Position numbers and translations under genes: made by a program | Notes under the pieces: generated by a model | What the model was told of the DNA's origin: nothing | Seen by the model: the letters and a program-made list of their open reading frames with translations, nothing else | Database searches by the model: none | In this document: in pieces, positions 45,866-58,491 of the stretch | Numbering within the stretch: position 1 is the stretch's first letter | How the letters are laid out: each line of letters opens with the position of its first letter | Assembly (NCBI RefSeq): GCF_003576645.1 | Contig: NC_044927.1 | Coordinates: forward strand, 9,798,638 to 9,862,637 | Direction of reading: 5' to 3' | From: Ipomoea triloba | Taxonomy: Eukaryota; Streptophyta; Magnoliopsida; Solanales; Convolvulaceae | DNA length: 64,000 nucleotides

Positions 45866-48800
45866 CTAGTAATGCACCCGTGCGATGCACGGGTTGAAAA
45901 TTAAATTATATTATAAATAGAGATTGAATTACTAATACACATATTAAGAGAACATATATGTAAAATATGAGAACAATACTAAATTAACGAACCTTAAAAA
46001 CACAATTACAATTAAGCATATATCTAAACTATAATATATACAATTACAAATTTCTAAAAACTTCTGGATACTACATTCACTGTTGAAGACGAATATTCCC
46101 CATCCTCAGCCACAATGACCACTTTAAGACTATTTGGGTTGTTAACTCGAGACAACGCTACATACAACTGGCCATGCACAAAAATTGACTTTTTTAAAAG
46201 TAACCCCACATTTGTAAGACTTTGTCCCTGACTCTTATTTATTGTCATTGCGTAAGATAACATTAAAGGGAATTATCTCCTTTGAAACCTAAATGGCAAT
46301 CTAGGATCAGACGGTGTCAATGACAATCTTGGAATCAACACCCGAGTACCCGTATGACTTCCAGAGATCACCTTAGCTTCAACAATATAATCTCCCATTT
46401 TAGTAATCACCATTCTCGTACCATTACACAAACCAAGAGTATGGTCAATATTTCGTAAAAGCATAACTGGAGATCCAACTTTCAAAGTAAGGGAATGGTT
46501 TGGAATACTTGAACACTTCAAAGAGTTGAGAAACTCTTTGGTATAGAACCCTGCTAAAGTATCCACACCAGAATCATATTGGCAAACTGAATCACAGCTG
46601 AAATATGTCTTCGAATCTCCCAGACTCAGGCCACTCATATATTCATTGATCTCATGAACTAAATCCAAAGTTGGAGCTAAAATTGCTCTACCAGTTATAC
46701 ATTGCATATCAAAATTACCTGAGCAAAAATCGGGGGAGACACTATTTACCAAAGCACCAATTGGATCGCTATGAGGGCGATAACATTTTCTTCCGGAATG
46801 GTGATTACATCAGAACCATCATTTCGACCACCAATTAATCCATCACCCACATTAGCTATCCATTTGGAAAATGCAACAATTTTTGCCAAACTCTCATTAG
46901 GGCCCAAACGTTGTAATCTCATATTCTTAGTCAATTTCAACACTTTACAACTATGCCATAGATACGATGAGTTAATACTTGCTCCAACTATATCCTGTCT
47001 TTTCCCTTTAGGAATCACAGGCAGAATTTGTCTAAAATCACCACCAAGAACTACAGTTTTCCCTCCGAATGTCATCTCCAAACTCAAAGGATTCACAAAA
47101 CGTAATAGATCTCTCATGCTTCGATCCAACGCTTCAAATCAATGTTTATGCATCATTGGAGCTTCATCCCAAATAATTAACTTTGCCTTTATAATAAGTT
47201 CAGCCAAATCACTACCTTGAGCAATGTTACACATGGAATCCTCATTTATATTGATTGGGATCGCAAACCTAGAATGAGCAGTCCTACCACCTGGCATCAA
47301 TAGAGAAGCAATACCACTTGAGGCGAAATTTAACACAATGTGGCCCTTAGAACGTTGAGCTAATGTCAATGTCTTCCAAACAAATGTTTTCCCAGTACCT
47401 CCATAGCCGTAAACAAAATATAACCCACCACCAGCATCAACAACATCCCCAAGAATAATGTCATATACATGTCGCTGTTCATATTTTAATTTTGTAACCA
47501 AATCATCATGCTCTACTTTTAGAAGATCACAATCATATGACAATTCCTCACTCAACAATTTATTTCCATGCAAAATAAATGTATTAGCATCCGACAAAGG
47601 CATTGATGGAAAGTCGACCAAACTCTTTCCTAATGAACTCAAAAGCATATAAATCTCTAGTAAAATATAATTCGTCTTTTCTTCATCTGTTAGAATTAAG
47701 CCTACAAAAAAATGCAAATAAAATATAGACATGAAAATCCCACATTGAATAATCAAATAAAGAAAATATGTTGATTTCAGCAACAAAATAATGTAAATGT
47801 TAAATACCTGGTTGAGTTAACAATCTTCGCTGCTTGTATTCTATATCTTCCGCTAATAGTTGCCACACAAGTTCCTAACCCAATTCTGGTCGAGTAAGAA
47901 CATTTGAAGTCAACATTGTTACAAATAGTCTCCTCATACAACTCGTAGAAGCTCAATTGCTTGCTTCATTAATCGCATCGACATATATTCTTTGTCATTT
48001 GCCAATAAACCCCGGGCATAGCATGCATCTCGAAATGAGTTGTAATTAACTCCATTAACAATCCGAAGTTCTTCATAACATGTTGGTCCACGAACCAAAT
48101 TCAATAAACACCTTAGATAATAAAGTTCACCACAACCCGAGGGAACAAAGAACATTCGATCAATTGCAAAACCTTTACGTCGAAGACGCCACTCCCTAAC
48201 ATTTTTTTCCAAAAAAATTTGTTTGGCATTTAACCATAAGTTAACTCTCTAGCTTCTGGGAATTTTTTGTTAGCTTCGAACCAAGCTAAAAACATGTTTT
48301 CTCCTATCCAAATACCTATCTATTTCAAGCCACTTGGGATTACATGTAAATGTAATAAATAAATTAGGATAACCAACACAACCACAAATCGCCATTGCAT
48401 CCTGATAATTTTGGATCATATTTCGAGCACCACCAGTAAAGCTGGAAGGAAGAATGACTCATTTACCATGTCGACCAGGTACAACATCACCGCGCAATAA
48501 TGCATCAGACAATCCTTGGTAAGCTACACATCATAACATACTTTGATTGTTGTGAACATACAACAATCTACCAGCTTCAACCATTGTGTAACCATCTACC
48601 ACAAATTGTTGAAATAACCTACGAGCATATAATAGCGTTGATATTTCTGACAAACGCTCTTGCATACGAAAAGCCATATACTCACGAGGTGAAATTCGAT
48701 GTCTGGCTCCATTCTCAACTGCTCGAACAATATTGAAACCAATATCTTCCCTATAACCATCCTCACCATAAGGAAAAAGCAGTAGGTATTGCAGCGGCAG

Positions 48801-49310
48801 ATAAGCACGACTTAGTTCACTAATCCTCTTCAACAACCCAGATTTAGTCTCTACCAATATATCTCGCTCACCCAAGTGGACATCCGGTCACCAACAATAA
48901 GCGCCGCCACTTCTGAAACTGTGGGCAAATTATATGTCCGAGCATCTGTGCTACGCTTCCCAATCAATTTCATTTTTACCTCTACCCTAGGATTTGATTG
49001 AATTGTATCTCTGGCCATTCGAAAAGACTTAACTAAAACATTGCAATCATCTAAAACAGCCTGAATTTCAGCGACAATTTGTACCTCCAAATCTTGGACA
49101 TCACCTTCTTTCCTACACAATTAAAACATAATAAATGAAATAAATTCTGAATTTAAATTAGTTTACAGAAAAATTAACCAAAATAGAAATTTTTACATAC
49201 CTAACAGCACTAATTCTATTTGTAACTTCATTTTCCGAATCATGAATGTATAGCTTTGCGAATTTTGCGGATGTACCATCAGTAGGTTGTAAGCCTTAAT
49301 TTATTACATA
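45866..49310 (-). pseudogene. Helitron RepHel relic: PIF1-type helicase retained, Rep core deleted
   Basis: Minus fragments in order: 49120-48851 (VLVKSFRMARDTIQ, YNLPTVSEVAALIVGD), 48875-48531 (LPLQYLLLFPYGEDGY, FQQFVVDGYTMVEAGRL), 48500-48300 (SFTGGARNMIQNYQDAMAIC, NLFITFTCNPKW), 48212-47934 (FFVPSGCGELYYLRCLLNLV) and 47786-46054 (PIF1 helicase: Walker A GYGGTGKTFVW, Walker B IIWDEAPMMHKH, GGDFRQILPVIPKG, INKSQGQSL, YVALSRV). The HUH nuclease and the two-Tyr motif that normally lie between FTCNPKW and AWFEANKKFPEARELTY are missing; those flanks are joined near 48290. Stops and frameshifts are frequent. The 3' end is intact: hairpin CCCGTGCATCGCACGGG, then TGCATTACTAG|T at 45866. No 5' end found. 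Confidence 0.85.
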
Positions 49311-50260
49311 ATACCATAATATGCAATAAACAGGATCGTACTAACCTCTAACCGTAGCTATAGCCTGGACTGCTCGTAGTAGCGGAAGTGGAACACCTCT
49401 TGAACGGTAGGCCGTAAGCCATCTTTGGCTCATACTTAACTCAGAGCCGTAGATGATGTGCTGGTATTTCTGAGGAGTATGAGTACCATGTCTGTAGGCA
49501 CTATATGATTGTATGTCCTGCATCCCATCAATGCAGGCTTATATAGGCATATGGTGGATTGGACTAAACCTAGATGTCCAATCCAACTTATAGCTTAATG
49601 GGCCTAGTCCACTTGCACCACATTATTAAGGCCCATAATGGGAAAAGTCTTACAGTCTCCCACTTGGTGCAAGTACTAGCACAACTCTCATCAAAGAACA
49701 AAACACATGAATCATAGTGATATGTCCTCTGCTCGACAGAGTAATATCTTCTATGCATCACATGCATTTTTATTCCCCAACTTAAGTCATTTATAAACAA
49801 ACCCAACGTTTATTCTTGGTACCTTAAGGGATGTTTTTCAAAATAAAATATATGTGCAACTTAAAAGAGAAAACCATCCAAATTGTACAAGAGAGTACAC
49901 TTCATGATCTCTAAGATCCTTAATGTTAACTATGTCTTAAGTAGAGATTTCTTAATGTTAGCATAATGCTAACTATGTTCCATGACTAGTTTTATAACTT
50001 AACTTAAGCACTACCTCTAACAATTCTTGTACGTGCAAACAAATAACTTCATAATTGCTAACACATAATATGATAGCTATAGGTACAGAAATTGTCAACT
50101 GGAAGTACATAATGTGTCAACTACATATACAGTATCTGAAGATTATTTTTGGATCAAGCTCTACAATGCAAGGTAGACCCTGATCCATGATATAATTTGC
50201 CTAGGATGGTAGGTGATGGTCTTGCATCCGTATGTCATTTTTATTTGTACATAATTAAAA
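49311..50260. other. Non-coding; decayed repeat and fragment of a Mutator-like end
   Basis: No gene. 49440-49660 loosely matches 4080-4350. GGATCAAGCTCTACAATGC..TCCATGATATAATTTGCC at 50145-50205 is a terminal module of the Mutator-like family. GTACATAAT words recur. Confidence 0.4.
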
Positions 50261-50707
50261 GAGTTAATTATCAAAATTGTGCATGGATTATAGTAAAATT
50301 ATCAATTTGGTCTTTGACTATTTTTTTTGCTTAATTAAATCATCAACTCTGAAAATCTTAACCAATTTGATCCTCCGTTCGGTCGACGTCAGAAATCTGT
50401 TTAATTCGAGGGTATTGTTGGAATTTTCTCTTCACAAGAACCATTTCCTCTCTTATTAAGCCGAAAAGTTAATTACCGAAATGGTCCCTTGACTATAGTG
50501 ATAATATCAATTTGGTCTCGAGCAGCACGAGATGCAATGTACAATTCCAGCAATACCCTAGAATTAAATAGATGTTTGACGGCTAAACAAATGGAGGATC
50601 AAATCGGTTAAGATATTTAAAGTTGAATAATTAATTAGGTAAAAAAATAGTTAAGAATCAAATTGGTAATTTCGCAATAGTCAATTGACCATTTTGATAA
50701 TTAATTC
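50261..50707. mobile_element. Foldback element, probably Mutator-like
   Basis: Left GAGTTAATTATCAAAATTG and right CCATTTTGATAATTAATTC are inverted. The arms continue with TTAACCAATTTGATCCTCC versus GGAGGATCAAATCGGTTAA and GAGGGTATTGTTGGAATT versus AATTCCAGCAATACCCT. Flanks TAATTAAAA and ATATTAAAA agree in 7 of 9 positions, an imperfect TSD. 447 bp, no coding sequence. Confidence 0.75.
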
Positions 50708-50724
50708 ATATTAAAATCGTTAGG

Positions 50725-50875
50725 AAACTTCAAGACGTAGCATTGTAGCAGATGGAAAGTGTTTAGGGGAGAAAGCAAAGCAAATACAGATAATATATTC
50801 GGCGCTAGAATGTCTTCAATGTTTCAATTTCACACAAAATTAGATGTGTTCTTACCAAATAACACAGCGGAAAAG
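50725..50875 (+). pseudogene. Fragment of a second LOR gene (exon 2 homologue)
   Basis: This 150-bp stretch aligns with LOR exon 2 (27040-27182): TTCAAGACGTAGC, GTGTTTAGGGGAGAAAGCAAAG, GTGTTCTTACCAAATAACAC, GCGGAAAAG. It has an 8-bp insertion (ATTGTAGC, a local duplication) that shifts the frame, and many substitutions. Similarity stops at both sides: a foldback element lies 18 bp to the left and the gypsy LTR starts 15 bp to the right. No other LOR exon is nearby. It could be a relic of a tandem LOR paralogue or a captured exon. Confidence 0.75.
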
Positions 50876-50890
50876 TTAATTAGGATGTTT

Positions 50891-51123
50891 TGATTATGGA
50901 ATGAACGATATATGGCTGTTCTATCCTCTGTTTCTCTGGAATTCTCGATATGATGATACGACCGCCCCGCGGTTGTATCGAATGTTCTTTTTCGAGTAAA
51001 GAACACAGAAACTCCAAATAAAAACTAGGAAAAGAATATGTTCTTCATTGCTCACTGACACTTATTACATGTTATTTATAAGGAAATAATATGAAGAAAT
51101 TCGAACAGGAAAAACAAGAACTA
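50891..51123 (-). mobile_element. 3' LTR region of the Ty3-gypsy element (inner edge uncertain)
   Basis: Downstream of pol on the minus strand: a TATA-like TATAAATAA (about 51075), then AATGAAGAAC and a GC-rich CCGCGGGGCGG word, ending CCATAATCA at 50891 (a CA end). The TG start and PPT could not be placed; the partner LTR lies beyond the window end, so no TSD test is possible. Confidence 0.5.
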
Positions 51124-53376
51124 CTAAAGCAAGCCAACCACATAATCTCCAAACTTCACGGGAACTTTCCGCGATCTCTTCAGTCTACCACTTCCCATCC
51201 TGATTGCTCGCTCTTCGTCTGCATGAACTTCATGGGAAGCTTCCACGTCATTTTGACTCTGTCTTGTAGCTGTATCACTACTCCCTCCCGCGAAAAGCAC
51301 CTTGTCCTCAAGGTGGAAGTCAGGCCACACGTCAGATAACACATCCACAAGTACCCACACAACTTCCTCTGAAGGACAATCATCCCAGTGCACCAAGACC
51401 TGCCTCTCCAATTTCCCATTTCTTAAGACCTGGCGCTCACCCTCAAGCAATAGTGGTAGTAACGGAACTTCTGGAGTGAGGTCAGCTGGCAACGAACGAG
51501 GAGCGTCCTGGAGAGCACCTCGAAAAGATTTGAGAAGGGAGACATGAAATACCGGGTGTATTTTTGACTCTGCAGGCAACTGTAAACGATAAGCCACAGC
51601 ACCCACCCATCCTAACACTTTGAACGGGCCAAAAAATCTGGCACTAAGCTTTGTGAACGACCGTTTGGCTACAGAAGATTGCCAAAAAGGTTGGAGTTTT
51701 AGCCAAACCATGTCACCAACATTAAATTCAACATCTCTACGCTTCCAATTAGCTTTTTGAGTCATCCTGTGCTGTGCTTTTTGTAAATTAGCCTTAAGCT
51801 GCTTCAATAGTTCATTGCGCTCCAAAAGCAAGTCATCAAGAACCTGAATATTAGTGGAATTCTGAATATAATGCGGAATAGTGGGTGGTAACCGTCTATA
51901 TAGAGCTTGGAAGGGACTCATCTGTAAACTGTGATTGAAATTAGAGTTGTAACTAAATTCAACCCAACTCAATAATGATGCCCATGTCTTTGGTCTATCC
52001 ATGGCAAAGGCTCGGAGATACTACTCAAGTCCCCTGTTCACCACTTCGGGCTAACCATCAGTTTGGGGGTGATATGCCGTACTATGCTTAAGGAGTGTCC
52101 CACTTAAGTCAAATAATTTCGTCCAGAATGTACTCATAAAAATCCGATCTCTATCGGACACAATACTAGTTGGGAAGCCATGGTGTTTAATAACAATGTC
52201 CACAAACAAGTGAGCTGCCCTCATGGCTATAAAATGAGTGGGGAGGGCTCCAAAATGGGCATACTTAGTGAGCCTATCAACCACCACCATGACAACAGTG
52301 AATCCGTGAGAGAGCGGCATGCCGACAATAAAATCCATTGTTAACTCATCCCAAACTTGACCTGGAACTGGCAACGGCTGTAGCAATCCCATTGGTGGTT
52401 GAGTTGTATATTTGATTTGTTGGCAGGTGAGGCAAGATGCGACATAGGATTCGACGTCCTGACGCATTTTTGGCCAATAAAACATCCCCGCTAGCCGCAC
52501 CAAAGTTCGTTTAACTCCTGAGTGTCCTGAAATTTTTGACGCATGAAACTTTTGCAGTAAAACATCTTTGAGAGAAGACTGAGGGCTAATATAATAGCGA
52601 TGTTGATAAAACAACATCCCATTGCTACGAGAAAAATCAGATGAGAGTACCCTCTCGTCCATACGATGATGTAACTCCTTCATATCATCCAGTTGGGAGT
52701 TTTCTTGTTGTAGGATCTCCCAAAATTCTGGGACAAGCCGACTAGCAATTTGCATCACAGTAGCTTCATCATGGATTCGAGTTAAAGCGTCAGCGGGAGT
52801 ATTGTCCTTGCCCGGCTTGTACTCTATTTTGAAGTCATAACCCAACAACTTGTGTACGAAATTTTGTTGTTCTGGAGTCAAAACCACCTGCGTAAGCAAC
52901 TCTTTGAGACTATGGTGATCTGTTCGAACAGTGAAGGTAGTACCCAGAAGATAGCGTTGCCACTTTTGTACAGCCTCAGTTAAAGCCTGCAATTCTTTAG
53001 ATTAAGTAGATGCTGACCGCCATCTTGGACCCATTTTTTTATTAAAATATGCGACTGGGTGGTTATTTTGTAAGAGAACTCCACCCACTCTAGAGTTTGA
53101 TGTTTCTACCTCTAAAACAAAAGGAAGCGTAAAGTCTGGTAGTTTGAGCACTAGAGCAGCTGCCAATGTTTCTTTGAGGTGACCAAAAGCAGTATTTGCC
53201 TCAGGTCCCCACTGAAAATTTTCATTCCGGAGGAGGTCTGTAAGAGGAGATGAAATGGTAGAGAATGATTTGATAAACCGCCTATAATAACCCGCTAACC
53301 CGAGGAAACCTCGAAGTTGTTTCAAGCTTTTCGGAACTGGCCAACGAAGAACAGCTTCAACTTTATTAGGGTCCAT
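51124..53376 (-). pseudogene. Ty3-gypsy Pol, C-terminal part: RNase H, integrase, chromodomain-like tail
   Basis: Fragments 53376-53002 (LRGFLGLAGYYRRFIKSFS, RNase H start), 52992-52051 (RTDHHSLKEL; integrase HHCC with HASKISGHSGVKRT..CLTCQQIK; D of TMDFIVGMP, D of SDRDRIF, up to TAYHPQTDG) and 52002-51124 (integrase C-terminus GDMVWLKLQPF, HPVFHVSLLK, then VHWDDCPSEEVVWVL..FHLEDKVLF, a chromodomain-like tail). In-frame stops lie near 53000 and 52049, with another at about 52024. The chromodomain places it among chromoviruses (Reina or Tekay group, not resolved). Decayed and inactive. Confidence 0.85.
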
Positions 53377-53422
53377 CTGTATGCTTCCATGGGGTATGAT
53401 ATGTCTAAGATATTCGACCGAT

Positions 53423-54756
53423 TCATGACAAAAAAATGTATTTGGACATTTTCAGATGGAATTGATTTGCGAGCAAACAAGCAAATTCTTGCCGCACATG
53501 AGCCACGCGAACTTCCACTGTGTGGCTATAAATAAGGATGTCATCAAAAAACACTGTGACAAACTTACGTAGAAAGGGCAGCAATAGGGCGTTCATGGTA
53601 GCCTGAAAAGTGGAAGGGGCGTTAGTTAGGCTGAAAGGCATGACCAAGAATTCATAATGACCTCCATGCGTTCGGAAGGCCGTTTTAAAGATATCCTCTT
53701 CCGCCACACGAATTTGGTGATATCCCGCCCGCAAATCAAGTTTGGAAAAGACAGTGGCTCCCCCCAATTCATCAAATACTTTCTCAGCGGTTGGAATGGG
53801 AAAATTATCATGCACGGTGGCAGCATTTAAAGCCCGGTAGTCAACACAAAATCGAAACATGCCATCTTTCTTCCTAACCAACAAGATTGGTCAGGAAAAA
53901 GGGCTTTGGCTAGGACTAATGATTCCCTGGTCCAGCATTTCCTTCACCATCTTCTCTATCTCGGACTTTTGGAAATACGGGTAATGGTAGGGCCGTATGT
54001 TAACAGGTTTTGTATTTGGTAACAGATGTATTTTGTGGTCTATAGGGCGAGTTGGCGGCAATTTCTTTGGAGGTTCAAAGATGGGAGAAAACTCCGTTAA
54101 GAGGTTTTGAAAAAGGTTTGGGTAAACTTTCGAGTGCAGGTGTGGTGTTTGAACATGTTGGGGAATTTTGATAGAGTAGATAGGTAGCCTGAACTTCTCC
54201 ATGAGTCACCATTGCTTGCAATTGAGTAAAAGAAATCGGGTGGCTTTGTAAAGCTGTTTCTCCTGTAAGTACCACTTTTTTTGTTCCATTTTTAAATTCC
54301 ATCGTGTTCATTGAGTAATCATGTGCAACACGTCCGAGCCCTTGTAACCACAGGATGCCCAATACAATATCTGGCCCCGCGATTGGCAACACATTCAAGT
54401 CTAAGGTGAAGGAGTTACCTTGCATGAATATATTGACACCACGGCACACATACTGGCATGTCAAAGTATCTCCGTTGCCAATATAGACTTTGAATGGCTT
54501 AATTGGTGTAGTGGCCAACTGCAATTTTTCAGTGATGGTGGGATGTATAAAATTATGAGTACTCCCACTATCGATCAATACAAAGCAAGATTGCTTGTTT
54601 ATTTTTCCCAAGCTAGTGTGTTGAGCATGGAGATGTCACCTGTAACAACTTCACCGCCGGAAGAGTCTGGCTCCACTTCTTGGACATCTGCCTCTGTGGC
54701 ATCATCATCGTCGGTCCCTACCAATAAAAGAAAACGCCCTCTGCAACAATGCCCGG
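53423..54756 (-). pseudogene. Ty3-gypsy Gag knuckle end, protease and reverse transcriptase (broken)
   Basis: Reading the minus strand: the knuckle end GHCCRGRFLLLVGTDDDD directly left of the inserted LTR, then protease (CFVLIDSGSTHNFI, 54611-54075), a frameshift near 54150-54190, the linker (PTRPIDHKIHL), RT start (KSEIEKMVKEMLDQGIISPSQSPFS), TGA at 53888-53890 (expected Ser), then [30 protein letters not shown] and the catalytic [11 protein letters not shown] ends in a frameshift near 53425. The first half of the zinc knuckle (CDQKYSPG) lies 8.6 kb away at about 63372-63395, because another element inserted between Gly and His of the knuckle. Confidence 0.85.
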
Positions 54757-57247
54757 TGAAGGGTGTAGTTTTCGCGGTGGATGGAAAGTAATAGGTGGTA
54801 AAACGGGAAGAAGTTCCCGAGTATCGTTCTCAAAGGATGGCAAGGAGGGAATTCAAGCGGTAAGGGGATTAAGCACAAAAGTGTTTAGTGTTTGAAAGCT
54901 AACCCAAACATAGGTAAGAAAGGTGCATGAAACATAAGGAAAATAAGGAACACACAAAGGAAACAATTAAGTGGAAAGGAGGATTTGGATATTGCAACTC
55001 ATATAGGTATCCTTGATTTCCTAAGATACTAGGCTAGCAACACTTAGATAATGAAAATGAGGCAAGACAACTATGCCAACGCCACTCTCGTGGTCATTGG
55101 CCTATCATCTAGTCCATAGTCCCATTCTCATGGCAACTAGGCTAGGTGAGGCAAATTATCGAACACATGGTGTGCTATTTGCCTTCCAATCCCCCTTTTC
55201 TCAAAGGTGGGAAGGAAACGTGCTAGGCTAGGCTAAGGAGTATCCCTACTCTCGTAGGTGAGACTCCTTCTCCAAACACCTCTCATATAGGTTGATCATT
55301 CCCACACAAGAGTCAAAGAAGATCACCATTCACACAATCAAACTCATAATCAAAGCAATTGCAAAACCTAATTGATCAATTCAAAGCTCAAGAACATCCA
55401 TAGAACATTGCTCAATCCAAATCCACAAAGATCTATCTAATCATACTTGAAATTGAAATAGCAAAAACAAAAGTAATGNAATTTGGTGATATCCCGCCCG
55501 CAAATCAAGTTTGGAAAAGACAGTGGCTCCCCCCAATTCATCAAATACTTTCTCAGCGGTTGGAATGGGAAAATTATCATGCACGGTGGCAGCATTTAAA
55601 GCCCGGTAGTCAACACAAAATCGAAACATGCCATCTTTCTTCCTAACCAACAAGATTGGTCAGGAAAAAGGGCTTTGGCTAGGACTAATGATTCCCTGGT
55701 CCAGCATTTCCTTCACCATCTTCTCTATCTCGGACTTTTGGAAATACGGGTAATGGTAGGGCCGTATGTTAACAGGTTTTGTATTTGGTAACAGATGTAT
55801 TTTGTGGTCTATAGGGCGAGTTGGCGGCAATTTCTTTGGAGGTTCAAAGATGGGAGAAAACTCCGTTAAGAGGTTTTGAAAAAGGTTTGGGTAAACTTTC
55901 GAGTGCAGGTGTGGTGTTTGAACATGTTGGGGAATTTTGATAGAGTAGATAGGTAGCCTGAACTTCTCCATGAGTCACCATTGCTTGCAATTGAGTAAAA
56001 GAAATCGGGTGGCTTTGTAAAGCTGTTTCTCCTGTAAGTACCACTTTTTTTGTTCCATTTTTAAATTCCATCGTGTTCATTGAGTAATCATGTGCAACAC
56101 GTCCGAGCCCTTGTAACCACAGGATGCCCAATACAATATCTGGCCCCGCGATTGGCAACACATTCAAGTCTAAGGTGAAGGAGTTACCTTGCATGAATAT
56201 ATTGACACCACGGCACACATACTGGCATGTCAAAGTATCTCCGTTGCCAATATAGACTTTGAATGGCTTAATTGGTGTAGTGGCCAACTGCAATTTTTCA
56301 GTGATGGTGGGATGTATAAAATTATGAGTACTCCCACTATCGATCAATACAAAGCAAGATTGCTTGTTTATTTTTCCCAAGCTAGTGTGTTGAGCATGGA
56401 GATGTCACCTGTAACAACTTCACCGCCGGAAGAGTCTGGCTCCACTTCTTGGACATCTGCCTCTGTGGCATCATCATCGTCGGTCCCTACCAATAAAAGA
56501 AAACGCCCTCTGCAACAATGCCCGGTGAAGGGTGTAGTTTTCGCGGTGGATGGAAAGTAATAGGTGGTAAAACGGGAAGAAGTTCCCGAGTATCGTTCTC
56601 AAAGGATGGCAAGGAGGGAATTCAAGCGGTAAGGGGATTAAGCACAAAAGTGTTTAGTGTTTGAAAGCTAACCCAAACATAGGTAAGAAAGGTGCATGAA
56701 ACATAAGGAAAATAAGGAACACACAAAGGAAACAATTAAGTGGAAAGGAGGATTTGGATATTGCAACTCATATAGGTATCCTTGATTTCCTAAGATACTA
56801 GGCTAGCAACACTTAGATAATGAAAATGAGGCAAGACAACTATGCCAACGCCACTCTCGTGGTCATTGGCCTATCATCTAGTCCATAGTCCCATTCTCAT
56901 GGCAACTAGGCTAGGTGAGGCAAATTATCGAACACATGGTGTGCTATTTGCCTTCCAATCCCCCTTTTCTCAAAGGTGGGAAGGAAACGTGCTAGGCTAG
57001 GCTAAGGAGTATCCCTACTCTCGTAGGTGAGACTCCTTCTCCAAACACCTCTCATATAGGTTGATCATTCCCACACAAGAGTCAAAGAAGATCACCATTC
57101 ACACAATCAAACTCATAATCAAAGCAATTGCAAAACCTAATTGATCAATTCAAAGCTCAAGAACATCCATAGAACATTGCTCAATCCAAATCCACAAAGA
57201 TCTATCTAATCATACTTGAAATTGAAATAGCAAAAGGCAAAAGTAAT
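53711..57247. repeat. Near-perfect 1.77 kb repeat joined by one N (likely assembly artefact)
   Basis: Bases 53711-55478 recur at 55480-57247, offset 1769, separated by one N at 55479. The block spans the gypsy/LTR junction at 54757, so it repeats half of each element: a structure no single transposition would give. Near the N the copies differ by a small indel (GCAAAAACAAAAG versus GCAAAAGGCAAAAG), as expected at a poor contig end. Confidence 0.85.
55480..56525 (-). pseudogene. Second copy of the gypsy protease/RT-start segment (duplicated block)
   Basis: Identical at offset 1769 to 53711-54756, including the same frameshift, the same TGA before LVRKKDG and the same junction with the TGAAGGG LTR. 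Part of the N-joined repeat, so probably not a separate locus. Confidence 0.75.
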
Positions 57248-58043
57248 GACAAGAAATTAAAAGGAAGACTTAGCTAGGAATTGAACTTTGAATTTGAACT
57301 TGAACTTGAAATTGAACTTTAATCTTGAACTTGAATGTAGATCACAATCTTGCAACAATGGAATTCTTCTCTAATTCTAATCTAAACTAAGAATTGCAAT
57401 GTGGAGTGAATTGGGAATGTGGAGTGAATTGGGGGAGATCTCTCTAGGCTAATCCTAGAGAGAGAAATATTCTAAAGAGATCTAAAATTGAAGTGTGATG
57501 GATCCCCTGAAAAATGGCTCAATTCCCCTTTTAAATCTCGCCCAACCGCCAATTTTCCGCGCTGGACGCACGGGTGGACGCACGCTGGACGCGCGTCCAC
57601 TGGGGCGTCCACTGCGCGTCCACTGCGTTTCTGCTGCGTTTCTGCTGCACAGACTTCAACTTCAGAGAGCTGCTTGGTGGACGCGTTCTGGACGCGCGCG
57701 TCCACTGCGCGTCCACAGCAGACTGCTGTTCTGCTGTGCGAGAATCAGAGAGCGAAAAGTTGGACGCAAGGGTGGACGCATGGTGGACGCGCGTTGGACG
57801 CCGTCCATGGTGTATTTCGCACTCCAACTTCGACTCGTGAATCCTTCTTCGAAATCTAGCCATTTTCTGCCTTTTTGCCCATCTTTTTACCTACAAAATG
57901 ATTAACCAAGTGTGGAACGGGGTCCAATGGCAATATGAAGCATTCTAACGCAATAAAGGGACAAATCAAACACAAAAGCTACGAATTGTGCACTAGACTA
58001 TCCGATAACAACCTTATAAAGATGGCATCTTTTGCACTTATCA
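56526..58043 (-). repeat. 3' LTR of the non-autonomous element
   Basis: 1518 bp. On the minus strand it starts TGATAAGTGCAAAAGATGCC and ends CGAAAACTACACCCTTCA. It is similar to the 61803-63366 LTR over most of its length but differs by indels, mainly in the GCGTCCAC-rich part, so the insertion is not recent. Confidence 0.9.
57555..57815. repeat. GCGTCCAC/GTGGACGC word array in the 3' LTR
   Basis: GTGGACGC and its complement GCGTCCAC recur more than a dozen times in both orientations (GGACGCGCGTCCAC, CGTCCACTGCGCGTCCACTG), forming many potential hairpins, next to the direct word AGAATCAGAGAGCGAAAAGT. The 5' LTR has a matching array at 62810-63135 with different unit numbers. Confidence 0.85.
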
Positions 58044-58082
58044 AACTTTCCACACTTTAAACCTTGCTTGTCCTCAAGCAAG
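58044..58082 (-). promoter_or_regulatory. PPT plus hairpin module 1
   Basis: + strand: CTTTCCACACTTTAAA, C, then the dyad CTTGCTTG-TCCT-CAAGCAAG (8-bp stem, 4-nt loop, 58063-58082). On the minus strand the hairpin precedes the purine tract that abuts the 3' LTR, so the tract is the likely second-strand primer. A sister module at 59258-59292 has a different stem. Confidence 0.75.
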
Positions 58083-58491
58083 CTATCATTGAATCAAGCA
58101 CACATAAGTGAAAAAGATGCCACAACTTTGATATTCAAGCAAGCTAAGACACAAGAATGATGCATACATTTGAAATCAATACATTCCTTAAGCTATCATG
58201 AAAATGTGTTCTTAAACAATCCTTCGATTCTCAATAACGACTATCCCAAGAACAAAAATCCTTTGGTAAAAATAAAGCATTTAGATTACTTCCATTTGTC
58301 ATACGAGTCAAGCATGCAATCCAATAAAGGGTTCACCAACCATTTAAAGCGGGCCACTAGTCGAGCCAACTAGTGGGACCGATGTGCACAAACCAAACCT
58401 ATTAGACCACCCTTATAACCTCAAGCCCCCTAGATTCTAGCGTGATAAACAAAAATGCTTTAAGGTTATCTACTACCCCTCAAGACCGACC

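Noticed and set aside
57472..57905. Arg/Thr/Trp-rich frames within the LTRs
   Set aside because: They follow the GCGTCCAC tandem words in several frames and both strands at once; no conserved protein.
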